Assembly: GCA_965203725.1 (NCBI GenBank)
Contig: CBDBDH010000001.1
Coordinates: forward strand, 496,001-560,000
Reading direction: 5' to 3'
Length of the DNA stretch: 64,000 nucleotides
From: WTFY01 sp965203725
GTDB lineage: Bacteria > Pseudomonadota > Gammaproteobacteria > UBA4575
The notes below the pieces were generated by a model, which saw nothing but the letters and a program-made list of their open reading frames with translations, was not told the origin of the DNA and searched no databases. How positions within the stretch are numbered: position 1 is the stretch's first letter; every line of letters begins with the position of its first letter. Position numbers and translations under genes: made by a program. Of this stretch, positions 44,506-54,160 are shown in pieces.

Positions 44506-46476
44506 TCAGGGGGCATGCTGGCCGGTGTGTTCCAGCAAAAGGCTGCCCGAATCCTGCTGCGACGCCGTCCAGTCCGGGGCAATGTACAGGGTCGCCTGCG
44601 GCTCGACCACGATCGCCGGACCGCACAGCGCCTGGCCCCGGGCGATGTCGGCGCGCTTGAACACCGGGACTTCCCCGGCGAGCTCGTGCAGGCGGCTCGT
44701 CCCGCTCGGCGCACCCGGTTGCCTGCGGGCAATGCGGGGCAGGGGCAGTTCGGGCGTGTTCGTGCCCGTTGCCGTGAGCCGCAGGTTGACCAGCTCCACC
44801 GGCATATCCAGCGCATAGCCGTAACGCTCGCGATGACGTTCGTGAAAGGCCTGCCCGGCCAGGGACGGATCCTGCCAGGGCAGCCTCAACGTGGTCGACT
44901 GGCCCTGGTAACGCAGATCGAGTTCCCTTTTCAGCGTGTACGAGGAGGTGGACTCGGCTTCCAGGTCGGAGGCAATCCTGTGTTCAAGCCGGGCAAACGC
45001 CTCTTCCATCTCCTTTGCCCCGCATGCCTCCAGCAACCGGATGCGGCTTTGGGACACTTCCTTGCCGGATGGCGCCGCCAAGAGGCCCAGCGCGGACAAC
45101 ACCCCGGTATGGGCGGGAACCAGCGCCTGGTGAATGTGCAGACTCTCGGCGAGATCACACACGTGAAGGCCGCCCGCACCCCCGAAACTGACCAGCGTGA
45201 AGTCTTTCGGGTCATGCCCCCGGTACACCGACATCACGCGCAGGGCCTGTGTCATCTGTTCATTTGCAATCTGCACGATGCCCCTGGCGCAGGCCTCGGG
45301 TTCCAGGCCCAGGTGCCGGGCGAGGCGGGAGATGACGCTTCGGGAAGCGGCAGGGTCCAGTGCCAGGTTCCCGGCAAGCCTGCAACTGGCGGGCAGGCGT
45401 CCCAGTACCACATGGGCATCGGTCACGGTGGGGTGATCCCCACCCTGTCCATAACAGGCCGGGCCGGGCGAGGCCCCCGCGGAATCCGGGCCCACCTGCA
45501 GCAGTCCGCCTTCATCCACCCACGCGATCGAGCCGCCGCCGGCGCCGATGGTATGAATGTCCAGCATGGGTACGGCCACCGGAAGTCCTGCGATTTTGCC
45601 GCGACGGGTCAGTTCGAATTCCCCGTCGACGATGGAGACATCCGTGGAAGTTCCCCCCATGTCGAACGTCAGCAGCCGCGTACACCCGGCGTTTGCCCCC
45701 GTGTGCAGGCTCCCCCAGAGCCCGCCTGCGGGTCCGGACAGCAACAGGCGCACGGCATTGCGCTCGGCGACCGTCGTACTCAGGGTCAGACCGTCGCTTT
45801 GCATGACGGACAGCGGCGAGTCCGGCAATGCCTGGCCGAGGCGTGACAGGTAACCCTGCATGACCGGACCCAGATAGCTGTTGATCCAGGTCGCCAGCCC
45901 GCGTTCATATTCGCGGTACTCCGCCAGCACCTCGGATGAAATCGAAACGAAGTACCGCTCACCCAGGCGCGCCTTGAGTGCCTTCTCGAAGCGGTTGTCG
46001 ACGAACGAGAACAGCAGGCAAACCGCAACGGACTCGGCATCGAGCTGACCGATGGAGTCGGCCAGCGCATCCAGTTCGCCAGCGGGCAACGGCAAGACCG
46101 TGTTTCCCTGCGGATCACTGCGCCCGCCGGTTTCCAGGCACAGTTCGGGCTCGATCAGCGTGGGTTTTTCCCGCGGCGTGAGGTTGTACAGTTCATCGCG
46201 TGTCTGGCGGCCGATCAGCAGCAGGTCCTTGAAGCCGCGGTTGGTGACAAACACCGTTCGCGCCCCCTTGCCCTCGAGCAGTGCGTTGGTAGCCACCGTG
46301 GTACCATGCACGATGTGCAGGCCGCGTGTGTCGATCCCCAGGGAGGCAATGCCCCGCAGGATGGCGCGCTCGGGCGCCTGCGGCGTAGACAGTTCCTTGT
46401 GCGTCTGCACGGATTGCCCATTAAAATAGACCAGGTCCGTAAAGGTTCCGCCTGTATCGACACCTAGCAAGCGCAT
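44506..46476 (-). CDS. Hydantoinase A/5-oxoprolinase family protein
   Basis: This 656-aa protein has the ATP-binding actin-fold motifs of HyuA: LGVDTGGTFTDLVYFNG, IVHGTTVATNALLEGKG, LTFDMGGTSTDVSIVDG and GAGGGSIAWVDEGGLLQVG. Members form the A subunit of ATP-dependent hydantoinases, 5-oxoprolinases or acetone carboxylases. The usual HyuB partner is not next to it or anywhere in the window, so the substrate is unclear. It is divergent from the chorismatase gene. Confidence 0.88.
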   Translation of the reverse strand: MRLLGVDTGGTFTDLVYFNGQSVQTHKELSTPQAPERAILRGIASLGIDTRGLHIVHGTTVATNALLEGKGARTVFVTNRGFKDLLLIGRQTRDELYNLTPREKPTLIEPELCLETGGRSDPQGNTVLPLPAGELDALADSIGQLDAESVAVCLLFSFVDNRFEKALKARLGERYFVSISSEVLAEYREYERGLATWINSYLGPVMQGYLSRLGQALPDSPLSVMQSDGLTLSTTVAERNAVRLLLSGPAGGLWGSLHTGANAGCTRLLTFDMGGTSTDVSIVDGEFELTRRGKIAGLPVAVPMLDIHTIGAGGGSIAWVDEGGLLQVGPDSAGASPGPACYGQGGDHPTVTDAHVVLGRLPASCRLAGNLALDPAASRSVISRLARHLGLEPEACARGIVQIANEQMTQALRVMSVYRGHDPKDFTLVSFGGAGGLHVCDLAESLHIHQALVPAHTGVLSALGLLAAPSGKEVSQSRIRLLEACGAKEMEEAFARLEHRIASDLEAESTSSYTLKRELDLRYQGQSTTLRLPWQDPSLAGQAFHERHRERYGYALDMPVELVNLRLTATGTNTPELPLPRIARRQPGAPSGTSRLHELAGEVPVFKRADIARGQALCGPAIVVEPQATLYIAPDWTASQQDSGSLLLEHTGQHAP

Positions 46477-46715
46477 GAAGTCATTCCGGTTGGATCCATC
46501 GGGTCACGTCTTCGCAAAAACACGCAACCGGGAGCAGCAAGAGGCCATAGCATGTCGGTTTTGAATTCTGTGATGGTGATGCCGTGGTGTAAGCCGGTAC
46601 AAGCGCTGGCGGTCGCACCACACTTTAAACATCCTTGCCGGGGATTTAAAGCCGACCCGAATCCGTTGTGCGCCTTTTGTTCGCAAGGCCGCCATTCGCG
46701 GGGTACAGTAGCCTC

Positions 46716-47732
46716 ATGAGCCCAGGTGATCCCAAGCCCGCCCCCTCCGCTGCGATGTCCGACCTGGAAGTTGCCGTCCATGAAAGCACGGATCCGGCGG
46801 TGGATCCCTCCATCCTGCTGGCACACGTGCATTTTGGAGATCCCGGGCAAACCCGGGCAAGAGGCTGGTCGGTCAAAAGCAACCTCGAGGTGCTGCAGGG
46901 TTCCGATTTCCGTTTTCAGGACTGGTACACGAGCCGCCCGGTCACGCAGGCAGAGCATGGCAACATACGGCACTCGGGCCACTCCCAGGTGCTGTTCGGC
47001 CACCTCCGGCTGGCCTGTCCGGAGCCCGGCGATTTCCAGGCGCTGGTCCGGCAGGCCTACAAGGAGATCTACGACTGCCTGCAACACGGCACCTGCAATC
47101 ACCTGCTGCGCACCTGGAACTACTTTCCCGGCATCACGGCTCCGGCCGGCCACCAGTGCTGCCGCTACGACCTGTTCTGCAGTGCCCGCCTGCAGGCCAT
47201 GCAGGCCTGCAACACCGAGAGCAGCATCTATCCTGCGGCCACCGTGATCGGCAGCCACGACCCATTCCTGCAGATTTATTTCCTGGCCGGGGATGCGCCC
47301 GGAATTGCCGTCGAGAACCCGCGGCAGACAAGTGCCTACGAGTATCCAACCACCAATGTGCACGCACCTCCCCTGTTTTCACGCGGCGTACTCAAGCCCT
47401 GGGGCGAGCGCATGCACTTTTATGTCTCGGGCACGGCCAGCATCGTCGGGCATGAAACCCAGCATCCGGGCGATGTCGGCGCGCAACTCAACGAATCCCT
47501 GAACAACGTCGAAACCCTGGTCGTGCATGCCAACGACCGGCACCAGACCCGGTTGAACGCACAGGACGACCTGTTGTGCATCAAGGTGTATGTACGCCAT
47601 CGCCGTGACGTGCCCCACATCCAAAGGGGGCTGGCGGCACGCCTGCCCAGCACGACGCCCCGGATATTGCTGCTGGGGGAGATGTGCCGCACCGACCTGC
47701 TGGTGGAGATCGAGGCCCTCTACCAGTCCTGA
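46716..47732 (+). CDS. FkbO/Hyg5/XanB2-family chorismatase
   Basis: This 338-aa protein has the chorismatase signatures LLRTWNYFPGI, RYDLFCSARLQAMQA, IYPAATVIG, FLAGDAPGIAVENPRQTSAY and FSRGVLKPW. A C-terminal RidA-like part follows (FYVSGTASIVGHETQHPGD). Such enzymes hydrolyse chorismate to dihydroxycyclohexadiene carboxylate, 3-hydroxybenzoate or 4-hydroxybenzoate. The product type cannot be fixed by eye. In Xanthomonas the homologue XanB2 supplies 4-hydroxybenzoate for ubiquinone. ATG 46716 is chosen over an in-frame start at 46668; the ribosome-binding site is weak. It is followed 12 bp later by mutM. Confidence 0.8.
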   Translation: MSPGDPKPAPSAAMSDLEVAVHESTDPAVDPSILLAHVHFGDPGQTRARGWSVKSNLEVLQGSDFRFQDWYTSRPVTQAEHGNIRHSGHSQVLFGHLRLACPEPGDFQALVRQAYKEIYDCLQHGTCNHLLRTWNYFPGITAPAGHQCCRYDLFCSARLQAMQACNTESSIYPAATVIGSHDPFLQIYFLAGDAPGIAVENPRQTSAYEYPTTNVHAPPLFSRGVLKPWGERMHFYVSGTASIVGHETQHPGDVGAQLNESLNNVETLVVHANDRHQTRLNAQDDLLCIKVYVRHRRDVPHIQRGLAARLPSTTPRILLLGEMCRTDLLVEIEALYQS

Positions 47733-47744
47733 GCCACGACCCGA

Positions 47745-48557
47745 ATGCCTGAACTCCCGGAAGTGGAAACGACCTGTCGCGGCATCCGTCCGCACATCAC
47801 CGGCAGGAGAATCACCGACCTCATCGTGCACCAGCGCCAGCTTCGCTGGCCCGTGCCGGGCCAGTTGAAGAGATCGTTAAAGGGCCAGCGGATCCATTCG
47901 GTCGGGCGACGTGCCAAGTACCTGCTGCTGGAAAGCGCCAACGGCTGCCTCATCGTACATCTCGGCATGTCCGGCAGCCTGCATATCGTCGCAAACGGCG
48001 TGCCGGCACAAAAGCACGACCAGGTGGATTTCGTGTTCGGCAGCAAGATTCTGCGGTTTCACGACCCGCGCCGCTTCGGGAGCATACACTGGACCCGCGG
48101 CGACCCCCTGCGACACAAGCTGTTGCGAAACCTCGGCCCGGAACCCTTCAGCGAGGCATTCAACGGCCGTTACCTGCATGACCGGGCTGCCTCCAGGAAG
48201 ATCAGCATCAAGAATTTCATCATGAACAGCGGCATTGTCGCCGGTGTGGGGAACATCTATGCCAGCGAAGCCCTGTTTCTAAGCGGCATACACCCGCAGC
48301 GGGCCGCGGGCCGCATCTCGCTGCGCCGGTACGGGCAACTGGTCGCAAACATCAAGCGCGTGCTGGGCACCGCCATCGATGCGGGGGGCACCACCTTGCG
48401 CGACTTCACCCGTGAAGACGGCCGTCCCGGCTATTTCGCACAAAAACTCAATGTTTATAACCGCCGTGGAGAGCCCTGCCCGGTCTGCGGCCGTCCCATC
48501 CTGCTCCGGACCCTCGGCCAGCGCAGCAGTTTTTATTGCGGCCAGTGCCAGCATTGA
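47745..48557 (+). CDS. mutM: Formamidopyrimidine-DNA glycosylase
   Basis: MutM/Fpg (270 aa) removes oxidised purines such as 8-oxoguanine. The start PELPEVETTCRGI carries the catalytic proline and glutamate. LGMSGSLHI, NGIYASE-type VGNIYASEALFLSGI and the C-terminal zinc finger CPVCGRPI...YCGQCQ are present. It is probably cotranscribed with the chorismatase gene and converges on ggt with 9 bp between stops. Confidence 0.97.
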   Translation: MPELPEVETTCRGIRPHITGRRITDLIVHQRQLRWPVPGQLKRSLKGQRIHSVGRRAKYLLLESANGCLIVHLGMSGSLHIVANGVPAQKHDQVDFVFGSKILRFHDPRRFGSIHWTRGDPLRHKLLRNLGPEPFSEAFNGRYLHDRAASRKISIKNFIMNSGIVAGVGNIYASEALFLSGIHPQRAAGRISLRRYGQLVANIKRVLGTAIDAGGTTLRDFTREDGRPGYFAQKLNVYNRRGEPCPVCGRPILLRTLGQRSSFYCGQCQH

Positions 48558-48566
48558 TGCAGGCCA

Positions 48567-50285
48567 TCACCTGCCGACCTGCGCAAGGCCCATCCCCCGG
48601 GGATCGCTGGCCGCGCTCACCCGGCCGGTCTTTCGGTTCCAGATGACGGCATGCATGTCCCCGTAGCTGCGTGATGTGGCCTGCAGCGTGTGGCCCAGCG
48701 CAGCGAGCACCGCCAGGGTAGCCGCATCAAAGGCCTCGCTTTCATACTCGATGCGGTCCGGCATGAACTGGTGATGAAAGCGCGGACGCGAGACCATGGC
48801 GTTCGCATCCCCGCCGCGGGCAAACTCCAGCGCGGCGAGCAGCACCATGGTAGTGATCCGGCTGCCGCCCGGGGTCCCCAGGACCGCAATTCGCTCGCCG
48901 TCGTCCAGGAACGTGGGCGACATGCTCGAGAGCATGCGTTTGCCCGGCGCGATGGCATTCGCACGGCTGCCGGTCAGGCCGTACAGGTTGGGATGCCCCG
49001 GCTTGACCGCAAAGTCGTCCATTTCGTTATTCAGCAGGATGCCCGTGCCGGGCACCACGAACCCTGAGCCGAACGGGTAGTTGACGGAAAGCGTCGCGGC
49101 CACGTAGTTGCCGTCACGGTCGATGACGGAAAAATGCGTGGTGTTGCGGCCTTCTGCGGGTTCGCCGGGCGAGCCGACCTCCCGTTTCTCAAGCTGCGAG
49201 GCGCTCAGGGAAGCCCGTTGCGGGCTGAAATCCGCCAGCTTGCCGGAAGCATGCTGCACCGACAAAAGCCGCTCGACGGGCACCTCGACATGGTCCGTAT
49301 CGCCGAGATAGCGCGCACGGTCCGCATACGCCCGGCGCATGACTTCGACCAACGCATGACTGCGCTGTGCGCCCTCCATCTGCGACAGGTCCAGCAAGGA
49401 CAGCATGTTGAGCATCTGCACCAGCACGATCCCCCCCGAAGAAGGCAGTGCAGCGCTCGTGACCCTCATGTTCGCATAGCGCCCGTACACCGGCCGGCGT
49501 TCCCGGACCCGGTACCGGGCCAGGTCCTGCAGTTGCCAGATCCCCCCGGCCTGCTGCACGCCCCGCACCAGCGATTCCGCCACGTCCCCCCGGTAGAATC
49601 CGTCCGCACCCTCATCGCGGATGCGCTCCAGCACACGGGCCAATTGCGGTTGCCGGAGCACGTAGCCGGGTGCAGGCACGCTGCCCTGATCCAGAAAAAC
49701 CGAAGTTCCCCCGGGGGACTCGCGCAAGCGATCGAGCACGGCCGTGGCCAGCCTTTGATAACGCGTGCTCACCTCGAAGCCCTCACGGGCATGCCGGATG
49801 GCCGCGTCCAGAGTACGATCGAGGGGCAGGCGTCCATACCGCTCCGACAGGTGAACGAGGGCGGCGGGGATCCCCGGGATGCCTGCAGCCAGGGGCCCTG
49901 CGACGGATGCCCGGGTGGGCCTGCCGGCATCGTCCAGGTACATGTCCCGGCTCGCCGCAAGCGGGGCCGTCTCCCTCCCGTCCAGCATGATCTCGCGCCC
50001 GTTCGAAGCCGTGTGCAACAGCCAGAAGCCACCCCCGCCGAGACCCGAGGCATAGGGCTCCACCACGGCCAGGCATGCCGTGACCGCAACGGCCGCATCG
50101 AAAGCGTTCCCGCCCTGCTCCAGGACATCGATGCCTGCCCGGGTGGCCAGCGGATGAGCACTGGCCACGGCAGGGTCCGCGGGGGTGGGCCGGGACGACG
50201 GGCCCGGCGCAGCCGATTCGCCGACCGGTGGCGTGGTGCAGGAGATCACTCCCCATGCCAGACACATGAAGACCAGGATTCGCAT
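48567..50285 (-). CDS. ggt: Gamma-glutamyltransferase (lipoprotein-type signal)
   Basis: Ggt (572 aa) is a self-cleaving N-terminal nucleophile hydrolase that breaks down glutathione in the periplasm. The catalytic threonine lies in GRNTTHFSVIDRDGN. The large-subunit motif LATRAGIDVLEQGGNAFDAA and GGSRITTMV near the end are present. A lipobox (GVISC, Cys about residue 16) suggests membrane anchoring. ATG 50285 is chosen over TTG 50291. It is the last gene of the M16-M16-rsmD-coaD-ggt minus-strand run. Confidence 0.93.
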   Translation of the reverse strand: MRILVFMCLAWGVISCTTPPVGESAAPGPSSRPTPADPAVASAHPLATRAGIDVLEQGGNAFDAAVAVTACLAVVEPYASGLGGGGFWLLHTASNGREIMLDGRETAPLAASRDMYLDDAGRPTRASVAGPLAAGIPGIPAALVHLSERYGRLPLDRTLDAAIRHAREGFEVSTRYQRLATAVLDRLRESPGGTSVFLDQGSVPAPGYVLRQPQLARVLERIRDEGADGFYRGDVAESLVRGVQQAGGIWQLQDLARYRVRERRPVYGRYANMRVTSAALPSSGGIVLVQMLNMLSLLDLSQMEGAQRSHALVEVMRRAYADRARYLGDTDHVEVPVERLLSVQHASGKLADFSPQRASLSASQLEKREVGSPGEPAEGRNTTHFSVIDRDGNYVAATLSVNYPFGSGFVVPGTGILLNNEMDDFAVKPGHPNLYGLTGSRANAIAPGKRMLSSMSPTFLDDGERIAVLGTPGGSRITTMVLLAALEFARGGDANAMVSRPRFHHQFMPDRIEYESEAFDAATLAVLAALGHTLQATSRSYGDMHAVIWNRKTGRVSAASDPRGMGLAQVGR

Positions 50286-50301
50286 CGCCAACAGGTTAAA
50301 T

Positions 50302-50787
50302 TCAGTTCGCCAGCTTGGTTTGCAGGGCCCCGGCCACCGGCGGGGAAACGAACCGCGACACGTCGCCGCCGAGGCTTGCGATCTCGCGCACCAGGCTCGA
50401 GGAGATGAAGGTATGTTCTTCCGAGGGCGTCATGAAAATGGTCTCGAACTGGTCATCCAGCCGGCGGTTCATGCTGGCCAGCTGAAATTCGAATTCGAAA
50501 TCCGAAACCGCGCGCAATCCCCGCAAGATGGCCTTGGCCCCTTGCTGGCGGGCAAAATCCACCAGCAGGCCGTCAAAGCCGTGCACGCTGGCATTGGGAA
50601 TCTGCGCCAGCGACTGCTGGGCAAGCTCGACCCGCTCGACCAGGTCAAAAAACGGCTGCTTGCCACCGCCGCGCACCGCCACCCCCACCACCACGCGATC
50701 AAACAGCACGCAGGCGCGGCGCACCAGGTCCGTATGACCGTTGGTAATCGGGTCAAAGGTACCCGGATAGACTGCCACGAGTGCCAT
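50302..50787 (-). CDS. coaD: Phosphopantetheine adenylyltransferase
   Basis: CoaD (161 aa) makes dephospho-CoA from phosphopantetheine and ATP. It begins ALVAVYPGTFDPITNGHTDL, the TxGH-type nucleotidyltransferase motif. KAILRGLRAVSDFEFEFQ and the ISSSLVREIA motif also identify the family. It follows rsmD by 47 bp; the rsmD-coaD pair is conserved in gammaproteobacteria. Confidence 0.97.
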   Translation of the reverse strand: MALVAVYPGTFDPITNGHTDLVRRACVLFDRVVVGVAVRGGGKQPFFDLVERVELAQQSLAQIPNASVHGFDGLLVDFARQQGAKAILRGLRAVSDFEFEFQLASMNRRLDDQFETIFMTPSEEHTFISSSLVREIASLGGDVSRFVSPPVAGALQTKLAN

Positions 50788-50834
50788 GCGCGAATTCTAT
50801 CATGAAGCGATCCCGGCACATCCCGCAGGGTCTG

Positions 50835-51404
50835 TCACGTGTTTTCCTCTTCCAGCGCGTACAGCCGGTAACGCACCTGTCCCGCGGTTTTCTCGCGGAT
50901 GCAGTGCAGGGAGTCCGGGGACTCCGGGACCCGTCCTGACCGGGATTCGACATAGACCCGACCGTGCGGGGATAGCAGTCTGCGGGTCAGCAGTACCGGC
51001 AGCACCTGCCGGCCCAGGTCCGTTGCAAACGGGGGATCCAGAAACACGATATCGAACGGCTCGCTCGCCTGGTGCACATAGTCCAGCGCATCCTGGCACA
51101 CGACCTCCACCTGCCGGGCCTTGAGGGCTTGTTTTTGCAGCTCCAGCATCGCCGCCACCGAAGCGTCGCGATCCACCTGGATGACCTGCGAAGCCCCTCG
51201 GGAGGCCGCCTCGAACCCCAGCGCACCGCTGCCGGCAAACAGGTCCAGACAGCGGGCACCCTCGATTGCACCGGCCAGCCAGTTGAACAGGGTCTCGCGC
51301 ACCCGGTCGGGAGTGGGCCGGATATCCTGGCTGTCGGCAAACTGGATCCGACGGCTTCGCCAGGTGCCGCCGACGATGCGCAGGCTATTCTTTTTCGGGG
51401 CCAC
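50835..51404 (-). CDS. rsmD: 16S rRNA (guanine(966)-N(2))-methyltransferase
   Basis: RsmD (189 aa) methylates G966 of 16S rRNA. Motifs: LRIVGGTWRSRRIQF, RPTPDRVRETLFNWL, the SAM-binding CLDLFAGSGALGFEAASRG and the catalytic VFLDPPF. The start GTG 51404 (MAPKKNSLRIVGG) overlaps the end of the upstream M16 gene by 20 bp; a longer frame upstream lies wholly inside that gene. Confidence 0.93.
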   Translation of the reverse strand: MAPKKNSLRIVGGTWRSRRIQFADSQDIRPTPDRVRETLFNWLAGAIEGARCLDLFAGSGALGFEAASRGASQVIQVDRDASVAAMLELQKQALKARQVEVVCQDALDYVHQASEPFDIVFLDPPFATDLGRQVLPVLLTRRLLSPHGRVYVESRSGRVPESPDSLHCIREKTAGQVRYRLYALEEENT

Positions 51405-52713
51405 CAACGACGATCTTGACCATGCGGTCAGTATGCAGATGTCGACGGAACGCCGCACGAACGTCCGCCAGCGTCACCCCGGCAATGTGTGCCGTGAAGG
51501 TGTCGAGGTAGTCCAGGGGCAAGTCGTAGTAACCGATCAGCGACAGGTAGGCCAGGAGGTCGCTGTTCTGGTCCACCCGCAACGGAAAACCGCCGATGAT
51601 GCTTTTCTTGGCAAGTTCCAGCTCTTCCTCGCTGGGTCCCTGGTCCACATAGTCCTGAACCAGCTGCTGTACCTGGTCGAGCGCCTGCTGTGCCTGATCG
51701 GCGCGGGTCTGCAGGCCCAGCATGAAGGGCCCCTTCTGCTGCAGGGGAAAAAAGTAACTGTAGACGCTGTAGGACAATCCCAGTTGCTTGCGGATTCTTT
51801 TCATCAAACGCGAGGTGAAGCCGCCTCCGCCCAGCACATGATTGCCGGTATACAGGATGAAATAATCCGGATCTCCGCGGGCAATGCCCAGTTGCCCCAG
51901 GAACACGTGCGACTGCTGGGAAGGATAGGGAATGTACCAGTACAGGGACGCACGCGCGGGCTGCGGGGGCTGGGCAGGTGCAGGCCTGGCGCCCCTGGGA
52001 AGACGGGATGCAATGGTTTCGGAAATCCTGCGGGCCTGGTCCGTGTCCAGGGCTCCGACAATCGCGATCACGGCATTTTCCGCAACCAGGTACTGGCGCT
52101 GGAACGCCTGGACGTCCGCCAACTCAATGGCCTGCACGCTGGCCTCGCTTCCCGAGACGGGCTGCGCATAGGGATGAACGCCATACACGGCCCGGTAGAA
52201 CGCCTTGCCGGCGATCCGGTCCGGGCGCTGCTGCTCGTCGCGAATTGCCGTCAGCGCCTGGTTCTTCAGGCGCAGAAAGTCCTTTTGCGGAAAGTTGGGG
52301 CGGGCCAGGATCTCGACGAAGGTGGACAGGGCCTGCTCGAGCAGCCGCTCCTCGGTCAGGCTGCGCAGACTGACCCTGGAGTAATCCAGATTGACATCGT
52401 ACCCGTAGCGGGCGCCGACCTCTTCGAATTTCTCGGCCACCGTATCGGCGTCCATGGCTTCGGTGCCGGCGCTCAGCAGGCCATGCGTCAGCTGCGAGAG
52501 GCCGCCCAGCTGTGCATCGCGGTCACTGCCGGCGCCAAAGGTCACGGCGATGTCCAGCATCGGCAACTCCGGGGCCGCGACGAACAGGGTGCGAACGCCC
52601 GGCCCGCTGGTCCACTGCTCGATCGAAGGCGCGGCCCTCGCAGTTCCCAGCAAGGCGGCGCAAAGCCACAGGGCGGCGCAGGCCCCTCTCCATGCGGTAC
52701 TAGTGCGCGGCAT
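51385..52713 (-). CDS. M16 peptidase-like protein without the zinc motif
   Basis: This 442-aa secreted protein (signal peptide RGACAALWLCAALLGTARA) has the M16 fold: VTFGAGSDRDAQLGGLSQL, FHRAVYGVHPYAQP-like FYRAVYGVHPYAQP and FNRLMKRIRKQLGLSYSVYS-type FTSRLMKRIRKQLGLSYS. The HxxEH zinc motif is replaced by LTHGLLSAGT, so it cannot bind zinc there. It probably forms a heterodimer with the active M16 subunit encoded just upstream, with which it overlaps by 14 bp, like the alpha/beta pairs of processing peptidases. Confidence 0.88.
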   Translation of the reverse strand: MPRTSTAWRGACAALWLCAALLGTARAAPSIEQWTSGPGVRTLFVAAPELPMLDIAVTFGAGSDRDAQLGGLSQLTHGLLSAGTEAMDADTVAEKFEEVGARYGYDVNLDYSRVSLRSLTEERLLEQALSTFVEILARPNFPQKDFLRLKNQALTAIRDEQQRPDRIAGKAFYRAVYGVHPYAQPVSGSEASVQAIELADVQAFQRQYLVAENAVIAIVGALDTDQARRISETIASRLPRGARPAPAQPPQPARASLYWYIPYPSQQSHVFLGQLGIARGDPDYFILYTGNHVLGGGGFTSRLMKRIRKQLGLSYSVYSYFFPLQQKGPFMLGLQTRADQAQQALDQVQQLVQDYVDQGPSEEELELAKKSIIGGFPLRVDQNSDLLAYLSLIGYYDLPLDYLDTFTAHIAGVTLADVRAAFRRHLHTDRMVKIVVGGPEKE

Positions 52714-54070
52714 CGGACACTTCGGCTTCACCGGCGGGCCCGGTGGCCGGCAGCGGTTCCAGTTCGGACACGGTCAGGCGATCCTCGATCAGGTAGCGGC
52801 GCGCCACCTGGCGCACCTGTTCGGCGCTGACCGCGTTGATCCGCGGGATGTATTCGTCCATCACGCGCCAGCCCAGTCCCGCGGATTCCAGACGGCCGAT
52901 GACACCGGCCTGCGCGCGGATGGAATCCTGCGCGTACACCTCGCTGGCAATGACCTGCGCCTTGACGCGGGCGAGCTCTTGTTCACTGACCAGGTCTTCC
53001 TGCAGTGCCCGGATCTCGGCATACAGGGCCTGCTCGACGTCACCGAGGTCGTGCTGCGGTGCGGGTATGGCCTCCAGCAGGAACAGGGACGGATAGCGGG
53101 TGTACAGGCGGTAACCTGCGCCGGCACTGGCAGCCAGCTCCATTTCCCGCACCAGATGCTTGCTGAGCCGTGCGCTGCGACCGCCGTCGAGCACACCGGA
53201 CAGGACCGACAGCGCGTACGGCTCCCAGTCCTGTTGCGCCGTGGTCAGGCTCGGCACCTTGTATCCCAGCAGGACGTACGGCAGCTTGGCGACCGCTTTC
53301 ACCTTGATGCGGCGCGGCCCGGCCTGGGCGGGCTCGACCCGGGGCTTGCTGTCGTGGATGGGCCAGGACTCGATGGCGCCGAAGTACTTCCGGGCCAGGC
53401 CAAACACGGTTTCGGGATCGACATCTCCCACCACCACCAGGGTTGCATTGTTGGGCGCATACCAGCGCGCATACCAGTGGCTCAGGTCCTCGAGCTCGAG
53501 ATGTTCCAGGTCGTTCATCCAGCCGATCACCGGGTGGTGGTACGGGCTGCTGGTGAAGGCGGCTGCACTCAGCTGCTCGTAGACGAGGGCATTCGGATCA
53601 TCGTCGGTGCGCAGGCGCCGTTCCTCCTTGACGACCTCGCGTTCGCTGACGAAATCCTCCTGGGTCAGGATCAGGTTGATCATGCGGTCCGACTCGATGT
53701 CGAAACTCACCTCCAGGTGCTCGCGGCCCATCACCTGGAAGTAGGCGGTATAGTCGCGCCCCGTGAATGCATTATCGCGTGCGCCGATTTCCGCCAGGGC
53801 CGAGGTAAACTTCTCGGCAGGGTATTTTTCCGTGCCCTTGAACATCATGTGCTCCAGCAGATGTGAGATCCCGGTGATGCCGCTATGCTCCTGCGCGGAC
53901 CCCACGCGGTACCAGATCTGGGAAACCACCACCGGTGCCCGGTGGTCTTCCTTGACGATGATCTTCAGGCCGTTGTCCAGCACCCGCTCATGGGTGTCGT
54001 CGGCACCGGCCTGAACATGGCAAAAGAGCGCCAGGCCCAGCCACAGTCCGGCAATTTTGGTGACTTTCAT
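52700..54070 (-). CDS. M16 zinc metallopeptidase (active subunit)
   Basis: This 456-aa secreted protein begins MKVTKIAGLWLGLALFC (signal peptide). It has the catalytic zinc motif HLLEH in GISHLLEHMMFKGTEKY, followed by the distal glutamate region (VVKEERRLRTDDDP) of pitrilysin-family peptidases. Members cleave periplasmic peptides. ATG 54070 is preferred because it opens the signal peptide. It heads a minus-strand run and is divergent from ftsY, a conserved arrangement. Confidence 0.93.
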   Translation of the reverse strand: MKVTKIAGLWLGLALFCHVQAGADDTHERVLDNGLKIIVKEDHRAPVVVSQIWYRVGSAQEHSGITGISHLLEHMMFKGTEKYPAEKFTSALAEIGARDNAFTGRDYTAYFQVMGREHLEVSFDIESDRMINLILTQEDFVSEREVVKEERRLRTDDDPNALVYEQLSAAAFTSSPYHHPVIGWMNDLEHLELEDLSHWYARWYAPNNATLVVVGDVDPETVFGLARKYFGAIESWPIHDSKPRVEPAQAGPRRIKVKAVAKLPYVLLGYKVPSLTTAQQDWEPYALSVLSGVLDGGRSARLSKHLVREMELAASAGAGYRLYTRYPSLFLLEAIPAPQHDLGDVEQALYAEIRALQEDLVSEQELARVKAQVIASEVYAQDSIRAQAGVIGRLESAGLGWRVMDEYIPRINAVSAEQVRQVARRYLIEDRLTVSELEPLPATGPAGEAEVSDAAH

Positions 54071-54160
54071 AAATGACCGGCGTCGGGATGTTAGGATTAG
54101 GATCGGATGCATTAGATGTTATGACCAGCAAACCTTACTATAACTGTTTGCCCGAAATCC

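Noticed and set aside
43193..44818. 541-codon plus-strand frame across the desaturase and hydantoinase genes
   Set aside because: It crosses two real minus-strand genes and their gap, with no conserved motif.
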